64,000 bases of DNA from Lutimaribacter saemankumensis (GTDB lineage Bacteria; Pseudomonadota; Alphaproteobacteria; Rhodobacterales; Rhodobacteraceae), in NCBI RefSeq assembly GCF_900100005.1, contig NZ_FNEB01000001.1, positions 124,001 through 188,000 on the forward strand, read 5' to 3'. Below the pieces are notes generated by a model, which was not told where the DNA came from, made no database searches, and saw only the letters and a list, made by a program, of their open reading frames with translations. This document shows positions 52,064-60,342 of the stretch, piece by piece; positions within the stretch are counted from its first letter, which is position 1; every line of letters starts with the position of its first letter. Both the position numbers and the translations under genes were made by a program.

Positions 52064-52963
52064 ATGACCACCATCCTGATCGTCGAAGGAAACACCCCCG
52101 CAACCGTCGCGCGCGGACGCGCGGGCGCCACCGCGTTCGTCGATACGCTGGCCGGCGTTCGTCCCGATCTGCACACGCGCATTGCCGCGCCCTATGCGAT
52201 GCCTTTGTCGCTTTGCGATCTCGAGGATATCGACGCGGTGATCTTTACCGGCGCGGCCGAGCCCTGGTCGGTCGACGCAACCGAGGCCGCGCCGCAACGT
52301 GCCGCGTTCGAGGTGGTGCTGAACGCGGGTCTGCCGGTCTGGGGCAGTTGCAACGGCATGCAGCTGGCCGCTGTCGTGCTGGGCGGCGCAGTCGGGGCAT
52401 CGCCGAACGGGCTGGAGGTCGGGATGGCGCGCGATATCTGGCTGACCGGGGTGGGGCAATACCACCCGATGCTGGCCGCGCGCATGCCCGGCTATGCGGC
52501 GCCCTCCGTTCATCGCGACGAGGTGACCGTGCTGCCCGACTGCATGAACCTGCTGGCGGGAAACGATCATTCCGCAGTGCAGGCGGTGGCCTGCGAAACC
52601 GGCGGCATGCGCATCTGGGGCACGCAATACCACCCGGAACTGGGTGCCGGGGGTATCGCCGCCTACCTGAGCGATGCGGACGGGATTTTTACCGAGCAGT
52701 CCCGCCTTGTCGAACTTCTTCAAGCAATCGACGGCAACCCGGCGCTGGGGCTGCATCTTGGTGCCGATGCGCGCGATCTTTCTCCTGCGGTGCGGGCCTC
52801 GGAATTCCTGGCATGGATTGACATGATCGCCCCCGCGCAGGCCCTTTCACCCGTGGCCGGGATGGGCTATGAGCAGGCCAACACGCCACATAACCCGCAG
52901 CAGGCCCATGAAATTCACGCTTTCCTGGCTGAAACGCCACCTGGACACGACCGCGACGCTTGA
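52064..52963 (+). CDS. class I glutamine amidotransferase-like protein overlapping pheT
   Basis: A 299-residue protein whose first 220 residues form a GATase1 domain: nucleophile Cys in 'VWGSCNGMQLAAVVLGG', His in 'GTQYHPELGAGG', and oxyanion strand 'AVIFTGAAEPWSVD'. A helical tail of about 75 residues follows and is unusual for stand-alone GATases. The ATG at 52064 has GGAG 8 bases upstream. The last 56 bp overlap pheT in another frame, so translation of the two is probably coupled. Substrate unknown; nothing links it to tRNA charging except position. Confidence 0.8.
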   Translation: MTTILIVEGNTPATVARGRAGATAFVDTLAGVRPDLHTRIAAPYAMPLSLCDLEDIDAVIFTGAAEPWSVDATEAAPQRAAFEVVLNAGLPVWGSCNGMQLAAVVLGGAVGASPNGLEVGMARDIWLTGVGQYHPMLAARMPGYAAPSVHRDEVTVLPDCMNLLAGNDHSAVQAVACETGGMRIWGTQYHPELGAGGIAAYLSDADGIFTEQSRLVELLQAIDGNPALGLHLGADARDLSPAVRASEFLAWIDMIAPAQALSPVAGMGYEQANTPHNPQQAHEIHAFLAETPPGHDRDA

Positions 52964-55307
52964 TGACATCCTTTACGCCCTGACCGATCTCGGGCTCGAG
53001 GTCGAGGGGGTAACCGACCCGGCCGCACGCCTTGGCGCCTTTACGCTGGCCCGCGTGCAATCGGCCGAGCAGCACCCGGATGCCGACAGGCTGCGCGTGT
53101 GCATGGTCGAAACCGACGAAGGCATCAAGCAGATCGTCTGCGGCGCACCCAATGCGCGTGCAGGCATCACCGTGGTTCTGGCCAAGCCGGGCGACTACGT
53201 GCCGGGCATCGACGTGACCCTGTCGGTGGGCAAGATCCGCGGCGTGGAAAGCCATGGCATGATGGCGTCCGAGCGCGAACTTGAACTGTCGGACGAACAT
53301 GACGGCATCATCGAACTTCCTTCAGGCGAGGTGGGTCAGAAATTCACGGACTGGCTGGCGCAGAACGCACCCGACAAGGTCGACCCGGTAATCGAGATCG
53401 CGATCACGCCGAACCGCCAGGATGCCCTGGGCGTACGCGGCATCGCGCGTGACCTGGCGGCCCGTGGCCTTGGCACAATGAAACCCGTCGAAGAGCACAA
53501 GATCGCCGGCACGTTTCCGTCGCCCATCACTGTCTCGATTGACGAGGACACGCGGCAGAACGGATGCGAGGTTTTCGCCGGCCGCCTGATCCGGGGCGTC
53601 AAGAACGGCCCCAGCCCGAAATGGCTGCAGGATCAACTGCGCGCCATCGGCCTGCGCCCGATCAGCGCGCTGGTGGACGTGACGAACTATTTCACCTTCG
53701 ACCGGAACCGCCCGCTGCATGTGTTCGACGCCGACAAGGTGCAGGGCAACCTGCGCATTCACCGCGCCAAGGGCGGCGAGACGCTGATCGGTCTGGATGA
53801 AAAGGAATACACCTTCTCCGAAGGCCAGGTGGTGATCTCCGACGACAAGGCCATCGAATCCATCGCCGGGATCATGGGCGGGCTGGAAACCGGCTGCACC
53901 GAAGGCACGGTGAACGTGTTCCTCGAAGCCGCTGTCTGGGACCGCGTGCAGATTGCCCACACCGGCCGCGCGCTCAAGATCAATTCCGATGCGCGCTACC
54001 GCAACGAACGCGGCATCGACCCGCAATACAACATGCAGGCCATCGAAGACGCGACTGCGATGATCCTGGACCTCTGCGGCGGCGAGCCGTCCGAGGTTGT
54101 CGTCGCAGGTGAGGTGCCGGACACCGCGCGCGCCTACGAACTGAAACCCGCCCGTGTGCAAAGCCTTGTCGGCATGGACATTCCCGAGGCGCAGCAGCGT
54201 GCAACGCTCGAGGCGCTTGGTTTCCGGCTCGAGGGCAACATGGCCTGGGTGCCGAGCTGGCGGCCGGATGTCATGGGTGAGGCCGACCTCGTGGAAGAGG
54301 TGGCGCGCGTCGCGTCCCTCACCAAGCTGGAAGGCAAGCCGATGCCGCGGGCGAATGTCGGCGTGCCTGCGCCGGTGATGACAAGCAGCCAGAAGCGCGA
54401 ACAGATCGCGCGGCGCACGGCGGCGGCGCTGGGGTATAACGAATGCGTCACCTACAGCTTCATCGACAAGGCGTCGGCCACGCTGTTCGGTGGCGGCGAT
54501 GACGCGACCATGCTGGCCAACCCGATCAGCTCGGAGATGAGCCACATGCGCCCCGATCTGTTGCCGGGCCTTTTGCAGGCCGCCGCACGCAACCAGGCGC
54601 GCGGGATCGTGGATTTGGCCCTGTTCGAGGTCGGCCCCGCCTTTTCGGGTGGCGAACCGGGCGAACAGGCGGTTGCCGTCAGCGGCGTTCTGATCGGACG
54701 GACCGCACCGAAGGATGTGCATGGTGCGGCGCGCGCGGTGGACCTTTACGATGCCAAGGCCGATGTCGAGGCGATCCTGTCCGCGCTTGGCGCACCGGAA
54801 AAGGCGCAGATCATGCGCAACGGGCCGGATTGGTTCCACCCGGGCCGCCACGGCGTGATCTGCCTTGGACCCAAGAAACAACTGGCCGTCTTTGGCGAAC
54901 TGCACCCCAAGGTGCTGCGCGAGATGGATGTCAAAGGCCCCGCCGTGGCCTTTACCATCTGGCCCGCCGAGATCCCCGAGCCCAAGAACAAGACAGCCAG
55001 CCGTGGCGCGCTGACCCTGCATGACCTGCAGGCGGTCGAACGCGACTTCGCGTTTGTCGTCGATGCCGATGTCGAGGCGCTGACCCTGGTGAATGCGGCT
55101 GCGGGTGCCGACAAGGCGCTGATCGACAGTGTGCGCGTCTTTGACGAGTTCATCGGCGGCAGCCTTGGCGAGGGCAAGAAATCGCTGGCCATCACCGTGC
55201 GTCTGCAACCGACCGACAAGACGCTGAAAGAGGCTGAAATCGAAGCGGTCAGCCAGAAGATCGTGGAAAAGGTGACCAAGGCCACGGGCGGCGTGTTGCG
55301 CGGGTAA
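52908..55307 (+). CDS. pheT: phenylalanyl-tRNA synthetase beta subunit
   Basis: The large subunit (799 residues), with tRNA-binding and phenylalanine/tyrosine editing domains. Order: EMAP-like OB fold (about 40-150; 'EQHPDADRLRVCMVETDEG'), B3/B4 editing domain ('GLRPISALVDVTNYFTFDRN'), B5 helix-turn-helix domain, catalytic-like core with 'YNECVTYSFIDKAS', and the C-terminal ferredoxin-like anticodon-binding domain ('DKALIDSVRVFDEFIGGSLG'). The ATG at 52908 gives the standard 'MKFTLSWLKRHLDT'; the upstream frame is rejected. It begins inside the amidotransferase gene. Confidence 0.96.
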   Translation: MKFTLSWLKRHLDTTATLDDILYALTDLGLEVEGVTDPAARLGAFTLARVQSAEQHPDADRLRVCMVETDEGIKQIVCGAPNARAGITVVLAKPGDYVPGIDVTLSVGKIRGVESHGMMASERELELSDEHDGIIELPSGEVGQKFTDWLAQNAPDKVDPVIEIAITPNRQDALGVRGIARDLAARGLGTMKPVEEHKIAGTFPSPITVSIDEDTRQNGCEVFAGRLIRGVKNGPSPKWLQDQLRAIGLRPISALVDVTNYFTFDRNRPLHVFDADKVQGNLRIHRAKGGETLIGLDEKEYTFSEGQVVISDDKAIESIAGIMGGLETGCTEGTVNVFLEAAVWDRVQIAHTGRALKINSDARYRNERGIDPQYNMQAIEDATAMILDLCGGEPSEVVVAGEVPDTARAYELKPARVQSLVGMDIPEAQQRATLEALGFRLEGNMAWVPSWRPDVMGEADLVEEVARVASLTKLEGKPMPRANVGVPAPVMTSSQKREQIARRTAAALGYNECVTYSFIDKASATLFGGGDDATMLANPISSEMSHMRPDLLPGLLQAAARNQARGIVDLALFEVGPAFSGGEPGEQAVAVSGVLIGRTAPKDVHGAARAVDLYDAKADVEAILSALGAPEKAQIMRNGPDWFHPGRHGVICLGPKKQLAVFGELHPKVLREMDVKGPAVAFTIWPAEIPEPKNKTASRGALTLHDLQAVERDFAFVVDADVEALTLVNAAAGADKALIDSVRVFDEFIGGSLGEGKKSLAITVRLQPTDKTLKEAEIEAVSQKIVEKVTKATGGVLRG

Positions 55308-55313
55308 CGCCCG

Positions 55314-56198
55314 TCAGGCCAGAAACGCCGCCAGTGCGTCGAACACCAGCCGGATGCGCCGGCTGGTGTGCAGTTCCCGGTGCGTCGTCAGCCAGACCGG
55401 AAAGGCGAGGGGGGCCATGTCGGGCAAGACGCGCTCCATGTCCTCGTAGGAATCGCCGACCCTGTCCCACATGATCGCAATTCCAAGGCCCTGCCGGGCC
55501 AGTTCCCACGCGACCACCCCATTCTCGGACCCGAACGGAAAGTTGCTGTCTTCGACGGGAATGCCCAGGGGCCGCAGGTGATCGACCATCCAGCCGGGCT
55601 GGCCGAAATGGATATGATCGTATGCGGTCAGCCCGGCGGCATCCTCGGGTCGTCCTCTTGATGCCAGGAAATCGCGGGAGGCATAGAAACGGGCGGCCCC
55701 GTCTTTCAGCTTTCGGGCGATCAGGTCGGGCTGGTCGGGTTGAACGTGGCGGATCGCGATATCGGCCTCGCGGCGCATCAGGTCGCGAATGTCGTTGGCC
55801 GCGATCAGCTCCACGCCCAGTTTCGGGGCCTGTTTGCGCAAATCCGAAAGCAACGGCGGCAGGACGAACGCCGACATCACGTCGCTGGCGGTGATGCGCA
55901 CATTTCCTTCGATTGCCTGCGAATGACCCTGCGCCATCAGGGCGGCGCGATCTGCGGCGGCCTGCATGTCGCGGATATGTTCGGCAAGATCGCGCCCCGC
56001 CTCGGTCAGGGCGAGAGAGCGGCCCAGCCGTTCGAAAAGCAGCACGCCCAACTCGTCCTCGAGCGCGGCCACCTGGCGGCCGAGCGTGGGTTGGGTCAGT
56101 CCCAACTGACGGGCAGCGGCCGAGAACGTCCCCATGTCCGCAGTCGCCAGAAAGGCGCGGGCGTGGGACCAGTCAAAACTTGGGGGCGCAGGTTTCAT
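55314..56198 (-). CDS. LysR-family transcriptional regulator
   Basis: A 294-residue regulator with an N-terminal winged helix (about 10-68; 'ARAFLATADMGTFSAAARQL', 'QPTLGRQVAALEDELGV') and a periplasmic-binding-protein-like effector domain. The ATG at 56198 is used; a longer frame starting at 56240 lacks support. It is divergent from a methyltransferase gene with an 85-bp gap, a usual LysR arrangement, so control of that gene is likely. The effector is unknown. Confidence 0.9.
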   Translation of the reverse strand: MKPAPPSFDWSHARAFLATADMGTFSAAARQLGLTQPTLGRQVAALEDELGVLLFERLGRSLALTEAGRDLAEHIRDMQAAADRAALMAQGHSQAIEGNVRITASDVMSAFVLPPLLSDLRKQAPKLGVELIAANDIRDLMRREADIAIRHVQPDQPDLIARKLKDGAARFYASRDFLASRGRPEDAAGLTAYDHIHFGQPGWMVDHLRPLGIPVEDSNFPFGSENGVVAWELARQGLGIAIMWDRVGDSYEDMERVLPDMAPLAFPVWLTTHRELHTSRRIRLVFDALAAFLA

Positions 56199-56283
56199 GC
56201 AAATTTGTATATCATGGATGCGGGTTTCGGCAATTTCCAACCCTGCGGGCAGCGGCTAGAGGCAGGGGCAAAGGAGACATCAC

Positions 56284-56919
56284 ATGATATCTGCAAGAAA
56301 TTTCTGGGACAAAGCGGCCCCGCGCTATGCGAAAATGCCGATCCGCGACACCGAATCCTATGAATACACATTGGCGCGGACACGATCGTACCTGAGCCAG
56401 GCCGACATCGCGCTGGAGGTCGGCTGCGGCACGGGTGGGACCGCAAGAAAGCTGGCCCCGCACCTGACCCACATCACCGGCACCGATATCGCGCCCGCCA
56501 TGATCCGCATCGCGCGGGAACGCTGCGGCGAAGAAGGCGTGGCGAACGCGGCCTTCGAAGCCGCCGACATTGCCGGATCGCCGGTGGGTCCGTTCGATGC
56601 GGTTCTGGCCCATAACGTTCTGCACCTGGTGCCGGAAACCGAGGCCGCCATCGGTGCGCTGCATGACCGGGTGCGTCCGGGCGGGCTTTTCATTTCCAAG
56701 ACGCCCTGCCTTGGACATAACGGGATAAGCCTGAAAATCCGCCTTATGCTCAAGGTGCTGCCGCTGCTGCAAATGGTTGGCAAGGCGCCGGCGGTGCGAT
56801 TCCTTTCCGTGGATGAGCTGGAAACCATGATCACGCAAGCCGGGTTCGAAATCGTCGAAAGCGGCAACTATCCGGCAAACCCGCCCAGCCGCTACATCGT
56901 CGCGCGCCGCATCGCTTGA
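56284..56919 (+). CDS. class I SAM-dependent methyltransferase
   Basis: A 211-residue methyltransferase: motif I 'ALEVGCGTGGTARKLAPHL', 'ITGTDIAPAMIRIARERC' after strand 2, and 'FDAVLAHNVLHLVPETEAA' before 'VRPGGLFISKTP'. It resembles the UbiE/Methyltransf_11 class; acceptor unknown. It starts 85 bp from the divergent LysR gene and is its probable target. The phosphoribosyltransferase gene begins 50 bp later, so co-transcription is possible. Confidence 0.85.
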   Translation: MISARNFWDKAAPRYAKMPIRDTESYEYTLARTRSYLSQADIALEVGCGTGGTARKLAPHLTHITGTDIAPAMIRIARERCGEEGVANAAFEAADIAGSPVGPFDAVLAHNVLHLVPETEAAIGALHDRVRPGGLFISKTPCLGHNGISLKIRLMLKVLPLLQMVGKAPAVRFLSVDELETMITQAGFEIVESGNYPANPPSRYIVARRIA

Positions 56920-56969
56920 CCGCTGCTGGGCCGCCTGCCAGCATTGCCCGGCGAAAACTGGGGGTGATC

Positions 56970-57641
56970 ATGGCGCGGTTTCGCAATCGAGAAGAGGCGG
57001 GCCAGGCATTGGCCGATGCTGTGGTTGCCCTGGATTTGCCTGCCCCGGTTGTCCTTGCGCTGCCGCGCGGGGGCGTGCCGGTCGCGGCGCCCGTGGCCGA
57101 CAGGCTGGGTGCGGCGCTGGATCTGGTGATGGTGCGCAAGATCGGGATGCCGGGAAATCCCGAACTGGCGGCGGGTGCGGTGGTCGACGGACCGGCGCCC
57201 TACACCCATTTCAACCGCGGCATCATGGCATCGGCCCGGTTGACCGAGGATGACCTAGCCCCGACGATCGCGCACGAGCTGTCCGTCATCGCCAAGCGCC
57301 GCGCGGTTTACCTGCAAAACCGCGCGCCCGTGGCCCTGACCGGGCGGGACGTGGTGGTTGTCGATGATGGCATCGCGACCGGCGCCACGATGCGCGTGGC
57401 CTTGATGGCGGTCCGCGACCAGGCACCAAACAGCGTGACGGTGGCGGTGCCCGTAGGCGCGCCCGACACGGCACGGGATTTTGCGCGGCTGGCCGATCAT
57501 GTGATCTGCCTGCTGCATCCGCAGCCCTTTTTCGGTGTCGGGCAGGGATACGAGGATTTCGGCCAGACCCCGGATGACGAGGTGGTGGCGCTGTTGCAGG
57601 GCCGGGACGGGACAGGTAAGCCTGAGCGCGACAAAGGATAA
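56970..57641 (+). CDS. phosphoribosyltransferase-fold protein
   Basis: A 223-residue type I phosphoribosyltransferase with the PRPP loop 'VVVVDDGIATGATM' (residues 128-141) and 'VLALPRGGVPVAAPVADRL' at the N-terminus. This layout, with 'RKIGMPGNPELAAGAV', is common in stand-alone PRT-domain proteins often annotated only as putative phosphoribosyltransferase; base specificity is unknown. It begins at ATG 56970 after GGGGGTG. First of four same-strand genes spaced 0-13 bp. Confidence 0.88.
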   Translation: MARFRNREEAGQALADAVVALDLPAPVVLALPRGGVPVAAPVADRLGAALDLVMVRKIGMPGNPELAAGAVVDGPAPYTHFNRGIMASARLTEDDLAPTIAHELSVIAKRRAVYLQNRAPVALTGRDVVVVDDGIATGATMRVALMAVRDQAPNSVTVAVPVGAPDTARDFARLADHVICLLHPQPFFGVGQGYEDFGQTPDDEVVALLQGRDGTGKPERDKG

Positions 57642-57654
57642 GGGAGCGCGACAC

Positions 57655-58101
57655 ATGCTGAAGGTTTACCTGTCAGGCGAAATCCATACCGACTGGCGCG
57701 AACAGATCGTCGAAGGCGCCAAGGGGCTGGACGTTGAATTTTCGTCGCCCGTTACGGACCACGCGGCCAGCGACGATTGCGGCGTGGCGATCCTGGGGGG
57801 CGAAGAGAACAAGTACTGGCACGACCACAAGGGGGCGATGGTCAACGCGATCCGCACCCGAAAGGGTATTGCAGATGCCGATGTCGTGGTCGTCCGCTTT
57901 GGCGAGAAGTACAAGCAGTGGAACGCGGCCTTCGATGCGGGCTATGCCGCCGCGTTGGGCAAATCGCTGATCATCCTGCAACAGCCCGAGCATGACCACG
58001 CGTTGAAAGAGGTCGATGCCGCAGCGCTTGCCGTGGCGCGCGACCCCGTGCAGGTGGTTCAGATTCTGCAATACGTGCTGACCGGCAAGCTGCCCGCGTG
58101 A
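57655..58101 (+). CDS. ytoQ: YtoQ family protein
   Basis: A 148-residue soluble protein that begins 'MLKVYLSGEIHTDWREQIVE' and has 'GGEENKYWHDHKGAMVNAIR', both typical of the YtoQ family. The fold is related to nucleoside 2-deoxyribosyltransferases, which would fit the phosphoribosyltransferase and DNA-glycosylase genes on either side, but no activity is established. Its TGA overlaps the GTG start of the glycosylase gene. Confidence 0.85.
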   Translation: MLKVYLSGEIHTDWREQIVEGAKGLDVEFSSPVTDHAASDDCGVAILGGEENKYWHDHKGAMVNAIRTRKGIADADVVVVRFGEKYKQWNAAFDAGYAAALGKSLIILQQPEHDHALKEVDAAALAVARDPVQVVQILQYVLTGKLPA

Positions 58102-58724
58102 CGCGGATCATCGAAACCGACGCGGATGTGGCCGAGGGTGCGGCCTGGCTTGCGGCGCGTTGTCCGCGCATGGCCCATGCCCACGAACTATGTGCGCCGC
58201 TGCCGTTGCGGCGCCGCCCCGACGGGTTCGCGCAGCTTCTGAGCGCGATCGTCAGCCAGCAGGTCAGCGTCGCCTCGGCCAACGCGATCTGGGCGAAACT
58301 GGAAAACGCGGGTCTGACCGATCCGCAGTCGATCCTGGCGCTGTCCGAGGACGAGCTTCGGGCCCATGGGCTGAGCCGCCAGAAAGCCGCCTATGCCCGC
58401 GCGCTGGCGGGGGCGGGCATCGACTACGATGCACTGCGCAAGGCGCCGACCGCCGAGGTGATCGAGACCCTGACCGCGGTCAAGGGCATCGGCGTCTGGA
58501 CGGCCGAGATCTATGCCAAGTTCAGCCTGGGTCATGCCGACGTGTTCGCGGCAGGCGACCTGGCCCTGCAGGAAGGGGCGCGGATGCTCTATGACCTGCC
58601 AGAACGCCCGGGCGAACGCGAAGTGCGCCGCATGGCCGAGGCGTGGTCGCCCTGGCGCTCTGTTGCGGCGCGCATGCTTTGGGCCTACTACCATGTCAGA
58701 AAACAACGCGAGGGGATCAGATGA
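58098..58724 (+). CDS. DNA-3-methyladenine glycosylase II-like (AlkA/HhH-GPD)
   Basis: A base-excision repair glycosylase of 208 residues. The helix-hairpin-helix 'LTAVKGIGVWTAEIY' (residues 125-139) is followed by the catalytic Asp154 in 'FAAGDLALQEG'. It lacks the four-cysteine Fe-S cluster of Nth/MutY enzymes and the N-terminal extension of E. coli AlkA. It starts with GTG at 58098, overlapping the ytoQ stop (GTGA), and overlaps the next gene by 4 bases. Likely substrates are alkylated purines. Confidence 0.9.
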   Translation: MTRIIETDADVAEGAAWLAARCPRMAHAHELCAPLPLRRRPDGFAQLLSAIVSQQVSVASANAIWAKLENAGLTDPQSILALSEDELRAHGLSRQKAAYARALAGAGIDYDALRKAPTAEVIETLTAVKGIGVWTAEIYAKFSLGHADVFAAGDLALQEGARMLYDLPERPGEREVRRMAEAWSPWRSVAARMLWAYYHVRKQREGIR

Positions 58725-59386
58725 CACGGGTTTTGACAGCCGGGCGCAAGGAACCGGTTTCCGGCAGCACACGGTCGGTCGTGGTGTTCCTGCATGGATA
58801 TGGCGCGAACGGTGCCGATCTGCTGGGCCTGGCCGACGTGCTGGGCGATCATCTGCCCGACACGCTGTTCGTGGCGCCCGATGCGCCGGAATCGATCCCC
58901 GGCATGCCCTTCGGCTACCAGTGGTTTCCGATCCCGTGGCTGGACGGTTCGTCCGAGGAAGAGGCCGCCCGAGGCATGGCGGCGGCTGTCGATGACCTGA
59001 ACGCCTTTCTCGATGCGTTGCTGGTGGACGAGGACTTGCTGCCGGAACAGATGGTTCTGTTCGGCTTCAGTCAGGGCACGATGATGAGCCTGCATGTCGC
59101 CCCGCGCCGCGAAGACGAGATCGCGGGCGTCGTCGGGTTTTCCGGCCGTCTTCTGAACCCCGAGTTGCTGATCGACGAGGTCCAAAGCCGTCCGCCGGTT
59201 CTGCTGGTGCATGGCGACGCCGATGACGTGGTGCCGGTGCAATCCCTTCCCGAAGCGGCCGAAGCCTTGCAAAAGGCCGGCTGGCAGGAGGTCTATGCCC
59301 ATATCATGAAGGGCACGGCGCATGGCATCGCCCCTGATGGTCTGTCGGTGGCGCTGGCCTTCATGCGCGACAAATGCGGGCTGTGA
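58721..59386 (+). CDS. carboxylesterase/phospholipase-type alpha/beta hydrolase
   Basis: A 221-residue cytosolic esterase of the Abhydrolase_2 family. Nucleophile elbow 'GFSQGTMMSLHV' with Ser117, acid in 'VHGDADDVVP', His in 'GTAHGIAPDG', and oxyanion region 'VVFLHGYGANGADLL'. The ATG at 58721 overlaps the glycosylase stop and has AGGGG upstream. Last gene of the four-gene group. Substrate unknown. Confidence 0.88.
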   Translation: MTRVLTAGRKEPVSGSTRSVVVFLHGYGANGADLLGLADVLGDHLPDTLFVAPDAPESIPGMPFGYQWFPIPWLDGSSEEEAARGMAAAVDDLNAFLDALLVDEDLLPEQMVLFGFSQGTMMSLHVAPRREDEIAGVVGFSGRLLNPELLIDEVQSRPPVLLVHGDADDVVPVQSLPEAAEALQKAGWQEVYAHIMKGTAHGIAPDGLSVALAFMRDKCGL

Positions 59387-59561
59387 TCAGGGCACGATAA
59401 CGCCGCTGTCCGTGGCCTTTAGCCTGGTCGTCGCCCGCGAAAAAGCGGCCTGCGTGACCCCGGCCGGGCAAATTTGAGCCATCACGCTATGTCTTGTCGA
59501 GTGAACGGCGGCCGCCTGCTGTCATTTGCCTGTTTCAAAGGCAGGCTAGGTGCTGTGTGAC

Positions 59562-59610
59562 ACACTCTATATCGTAGGGCTTGCCCGGTGCGAAACGCGA
59601 TATATAGTGT
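59562..59610. promoter_or_regulatory. inverted pair of NrdR-box-like sites upstream of the HNH gene
   Basis: ACACTCTATATCG (59562-59574) and CGATATATAGTGT (59598-59610) are reverse complements with one mismatch in 13. Extended to 16 bases, the second site (59595-59610) matches the NrdR-box consensus acaCwAtATaTwGtgt at about 14 positions and the first (59562-59577) at about 12. Equivalent positions are 33 bp apart, close to three helical turns. A possible promoter, TTGCCC (59581-59586) and TATAGT (59603-59608) with 16-base spacing, overlaps the second site. The rest of the 295-bp gap has no gene that I can support. Confidence 0.6.
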
Positions 59611-59681
59611 AAACAAGCTGGGGCGGGTCGTCCCGCCTTGGTGCCGAGAATCGAGGCAGGCAGGGTGGAGGACGAGTCCCC

Positions 59682-60266
59682 ATGGATGGCGATTTCAGAA
59701 GCGAGTTTGTAAGGGAGCCTTCGGGGCTCAGGCGGCATCCGGCCCTTGTGCTGAACGCGGATTACCGGCCGCTATCCTACTATCCGCTGTCGCTGTGGCC
59801 TTGGCAGGAGGCGGTCAAGGCGGTCTGGCTGGACCGGGTGGATATCGTGGCCGAGTATGACGAGGTGGTCCGCAGCCCGTCGACCCGGATCAGGATACCC
59901 TCGGTCGTGGTGCTGAAAGATTACGTCAAACCCCAGAAGCGCGTGGCATTCACGCGCTTCAATCTTTTTCTGAGGGACGAATTCCGCTGCCAGTATTGCG
60001 GGTCGAGGGGCGAACTGACCTTCGACCACGTCGTGCCGCGCGCGGCGGGCGGGGTGACAAGCTGGGAAAACGTGGTGGCCGCCTGCGCGCCCTGCAACCT
60101 GCGTAAGGGCTCCAAGACGCTGCGGCAGGCGGGGCTTCACCTGCGCAAGCCGCCGCGCGCGCCCGGCGCCGAGGAACTGCGCAACCTTGGCCGCAAGTTT
60201 CCGCCCGGGCACCTGCACGAAAGCTGGATCGATTTTCTTTACTGGGATGCCGAACTGGATACCTGA
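59682..60266 (+). CDS. HNH endonuclease
   Basis: A 194-residue protein with a C-terminal HNH nuclease domain: zinc-binding Cys103-x2-Cys106 ('FRCQYCGSRG'), catalytic 'FDHVVPRAAGG' (Asp115, His116), Asn130 in 'SWENVVAAC', and Cys135-x2-Cys138 ('ACAPCNLRKG'). The N-terminal part has 'VLNADYRPLSYYPLSLWPWQ', seen in widespread chromosomal HNH proteins of unknown target. No methylase, restriction partner or phage terminase is near. The ATG at 59682 is preceded by GGAG (59667-59670). A GGCGGG/CCCGCC hairpin (59622-59637) lies in its leader. The upstream operator suggests nucleotide-linked control. Confidence 0.88.
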   Translation: MDGDFRSEFVREPSGLRRHPALVLNADYRPLSYYPLSLWPWQEAVKAVWLDRVDIVAEYDEVVRSPSTRIRIPSVVVLKDYVKPQKRVAFTRFNLFLRDEFRCQYCGSRGELTFDHVVPRAAGGVTSWENVVAACAPCNLRKGSKTLRQAGLHLRKPPRAPGAEELRNLGRKFPPGHLHESWIDFLYWDAELDT

Positions 60267-60277
60267 CGGGACCAGGC

Positions 60278-60319
60278 CGAAAAAAGAAACGGGCGCCGCC
60301 GTATTCCGGGGCGCCCGTT
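60278..60319 (-). terminator. rho-independent terminator of the bactofilin operon
   Basis: Perfect 10-bp arms AACGGGCGCC (60288-60297) and GGCGCCCGTT (60310-60319). Read on the minus strand the stem is followed by TTTCTTTTTTCGG. It lies between the convergent HNH and bactofilin genes and serves the latter best. Confidence 0.85.
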
Positions 60320-60342
60320 CCGATTCATGTGTCGCGCGGCGA

